Shown here piece by piece: positions 11,088-12,633 of a stretch of 12,633 nt of DNA. The position numbers were made by a program, and so were the translations under genes. Position 1 is the stretch's first letter; every line of letters starts with the position of its first letter. The DNA lies in NCBI GenBank assembly GCA_030152505.1, contig JASLJO010000101.1:1-12633 (forward strand), given 5' to 3'. The stretch comes from Solirubrobacterales bacterium. GTDB taxonomy: Bacteria > Actinomycetota > Thermoleophilia > Solirubrobacterales > 70-9. Below the pieces are notes generated by a model. The model was not told the origin of the DNA. It made no database searches and saw only the letters and a program-made list of their open reading frames with translations.

Positions 11088-12633
11088 GCGGCGCGGGAAG
11101 CGGCTTGCCGCGCCGCCATGTTCTCGGCGAGCGCCCGCTGGTAGCCGCCCGCGAGTTGCCCCAGCGCCCGCTCCCAGGAGCGAGTCGTGGCGTGGCGGAC
11201 GGCGGCGCCGCCGAGTCGCCGCCGCAGCGCTGGCGAGGAGGCGAGCTGCAGCACGGCGCCGGCGAGGTGATCGGCGTCTGGCTGGCAGAGGATGCCGGTG
11301 TGGCGGTTCTCGATCAGCGCCGCCGGACCGCCTTCGCCGACGGCCACCACGGGCAGGCCGCTGGCGCCCGCCTCGAGCACCACCTGGCCGTAGGTGTCGG
11401 TGCGCGAGCAGAAGAGGAAGAGGTCGGCGCCGGCGTAGGCGCGGGCGAGGTCGTCGCCCTCGAGCCAGCCGAGGAAGGTCGCGTGGTCGCCGAGGCGGCC
11501 GCGCAGCTCGCTCTCCTCGGGACCGCCGCCGGCGAGCAGCAGATGCAGACGGGGCTCGGCGGAGCGGGCTCGCAGAAAACTCTCGGAGAGCAGGTCGACG
11601 CCCTTCTCCCGGGTGAGGCGACCGGCGTACAGCACCTTGATATCGCCCGGCTGGGCATTCGTGTCGCGCTTGTCCGGCGTGAAGCGATCGCAGTCGACGC
11701 CGCGCTCCCAGCGGCCGATCCGCCCCTGCTCGACGCCGAGGCCGAGCAACGAGCGGTCCGCCGCCGGGCTCGGCGAGAGGACACGCGAGGGCGCCGTGTA
11801 GAAGGCTCCCAGCGCCGCCGTGGAAGCCGCCGCCAGCTCACCGTCGCCGCTGCGCAGTCCGGCGTACGCCGCGAGCTCGGTGTGATAGCTGGCGAGCAGC
11901 GGCGTGCCCGAGACGCGACTGAGCAACGAGGCGGCGATACCGGCCGGCCCGGGGGCGGTGACGTGGACGAGGTCATAGCGACCCTCGGCCAGGGTCTCGG
12001 CGAGGTCGGGCAGGCCGGGGACGCCGAGCGTCATCCCCTCGTAGAAGGGGACCTGCAGCGAGGTCGCCGCCGGCAGGCGCCGGTCGACCCAGGCGTCGGT
12101 GCCGACGACCTCGACCTCGAAACCAGGCACGCCGCGCTCGCGGATCTGCTCGATCGTGTGAGTGACGCCGTGCATCGCCTCGATCCCATCGGCGATCAGG
12201 GCAACCCGCGGCCGCTCCCCACTCCGCTCCGCCAGCTTCGCCTTCTCGGCGCCGAGGAAGACCGTCGGTGGCGCATAGGGGATCGCCGGCAGCAGGGCGC
12301 TGAAGACCCCCCTGACGGCGGAGTGCAGATCGCCGATCGCCACGGCCATCGTCCCGTCGTCCATCGCGCTGCGCAGGCGCCGGTCGTGGACGCGGCGGGC
12401 CTGGCGGTAGAGGTCGGCGTGGGAGAAGTCCTCGGACTGGAGATGGTCGAGCAGCTCCCGCCCCCGCAGCTCGATCCCGATCGAGTCCAGCCAGCCATCC
12501 AGCAGCGCGCGGGCGTCGTCCGGCCCGATGTCGGCGGCGATCGCGCCCTCGCGTGCCGCACCCTGGCCGACGACCCGCTGGGCGATCTTCAACACCGTCG
12601 CCGGGTCGGGACCCCCTGGACGTGCCGGTGGAG
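11084..12633 (-). CDS. GT4-type glycosyltransferase with N-terminal extension, 5' end beyond the window
   Basis: Numbering is from the GTG at 12595. The GT-B catalytic part is 128-490: N-lobe RPRVALIADGIEAMHGV (128-144) and YDLVHVTAPGPAG (207-219), linker RWERGVDCDRFTP (295-307), C-lobe VLYAGRLTREKGVDLL (321-336) with phosphate-binding Arg326/Lys331, and the donor-binding SRTDTYGQVVLEAGASGLPVVA (397-418, Glu408 closing the motif). This resembles actinobacterial MgtA/PimB-type mannosyltransferases; the sugar and acceptor are inferred only. Residues 1-125 are an extra helical region (LLDGWLDSIGIELRG...) not part of the GT fold. The frame stays open from 12595 to the window end (…PGGPDPAT before the GTG), so the true start and perhaps another domain lie outside. 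Its stop overlaps ppk1 by 4 nt. The protein could act in envelope glycolipid synthesis. Confidence 0.88.
   Translation of the reverse strand, partial: PPARPGGPDPATVLKIAQRVVGQGAAREGAIAADIGPDDARALLDGWLDSIGIELRGRELLDHLQSEDFSHADLYRQARRVHDRRLRSAMDDGTMAVAIGDLHSAVRGVFSALLPAIPYAPPTVFLGAEKAKLAERSGERPRVALIADGIEAMHGVTHTIEQIRERGVPGFEVEVVGTDAWVDRRLPAATSLQVPFYEGMTLGVPGLPDLAETLAEGRYDLVHVTAPGPAGIAASLLSRVSGTPLLASYHTELAAYAGLRSGDGELAAASTAALGAFYTAPSRVLSPSPAADRSLLGLGVEQGRIGRWERGVDCDRFTPDKRDTNAQPGDIKVLYAGRLTREKGVDLLSESFLRARSAEPRLHLLLAGGGPEESELRGRLGDHATFLGWLEGDDLARAYAGADLFLFCSRTDTYGQVVLEAGASGLPVVAVGEGGPAALIENRHTGILCQPDADHLAGAVLQLASSPALRRRLGGAAVRHATTRSWERALGQLAGGYQRALAENMAARQAASRAA

Noticed and set aside
9000..11144. 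A 714-codon open frame on the plus strand opposite ppk1
   Set aside because: It is the antisense shadow of a high-G+C gene. The minus-strand PPK1 has full motif coverage, and this translation is a low-complexity Ala/Gly/Val/Asp/Glu/His/Arg mixture without any domain.
1..12633. CRISPR arrays, tRNA or rRNA genes, transposase genes, att sites beside a tRNA
   Set aside because: I saw no regularly spaced repeats, cloverleaf-type sequences, rRNA signatures or transposase or integrase frames on either strand.

Overview
The window is G+C-rich, with close-packed genes mostly on the minus strand. The proteins are of actinobacterial type: MaoC hydratase, VapBC, Tad minor pilins, a PF03640 secreted-repeat protein, PPK1 and an MgtA-like GT4 glycosyltransferase. 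Gene content and protein style suggest a deep-branching soil actinobacterium, perhaps Thermoleophilia/Solirubrobacterales. That placement is an inference from family resemblance; no marker gene is present.

Layout. (1) 47-2903 is a rearranged accessory stretch. It holds a P-loop kinase whose N-terminus is the start of a GNAT acetyltransferase, a small coupled ORF fragment ahead of it, a cupin gene behind a perfect inverted repeat, and a lower-G+C gene with a HEPN-type R-N-x3-H motif. The last gene sits between a decayed 3' fragment of a MaoC hydratase gene and an intact MaoC gene in the same orientation. (2) 2964-3617 is a VapBC toxin-antitoxin pair with a 46-nt overlap and a short palindrome at its promoter. 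(3) 3631-6916 is a Tad/Flp-pilus-like cluster: two TadE-like minor pilins, a degenerate MinD/TadZ-like protein, and a 447-aa protein joining a TadG-like N-terminus to a VanY (M15B) peptidase and an SLT transglycosylase. A small secreted-repeat protein lies on the opposite strand between them. The leader in front of the fusion gene and the leader in front of the first TadE gene are copies of each other (about 52 bp, same distance to the start codon). (4) 6948-7298 is a small four-helix membrane protein. (5) 7318-12633 is a tight minus-strand operon: glycosyltransferase (cut by the window edge), polyphosphate kinase, DUF47/PhoU-like protein, Pit phosphate transporter.

How the genes work together. 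The last operon couples phosphate import (Pit with its DUF47 partner) to polyphosphate synthesis (PPK1). The Tad cluster appears to pair minor-pilin-like envelope proteins with two peptidoglycan-cutting domains, as expected for a machine that must open the wall locally. The core Tad motor genes (tadA/B/C, flp, tadV) are not in the window. The candidate least explained by known families is the HEPN-like gene at 1629-2396 with its flanking MaoC duplication. The most striking architecture is the TadG-VanY-SLT fusion with its duplicated leader. Positions 1-46 hold only the region downstream of the first gene, where I see no feature.
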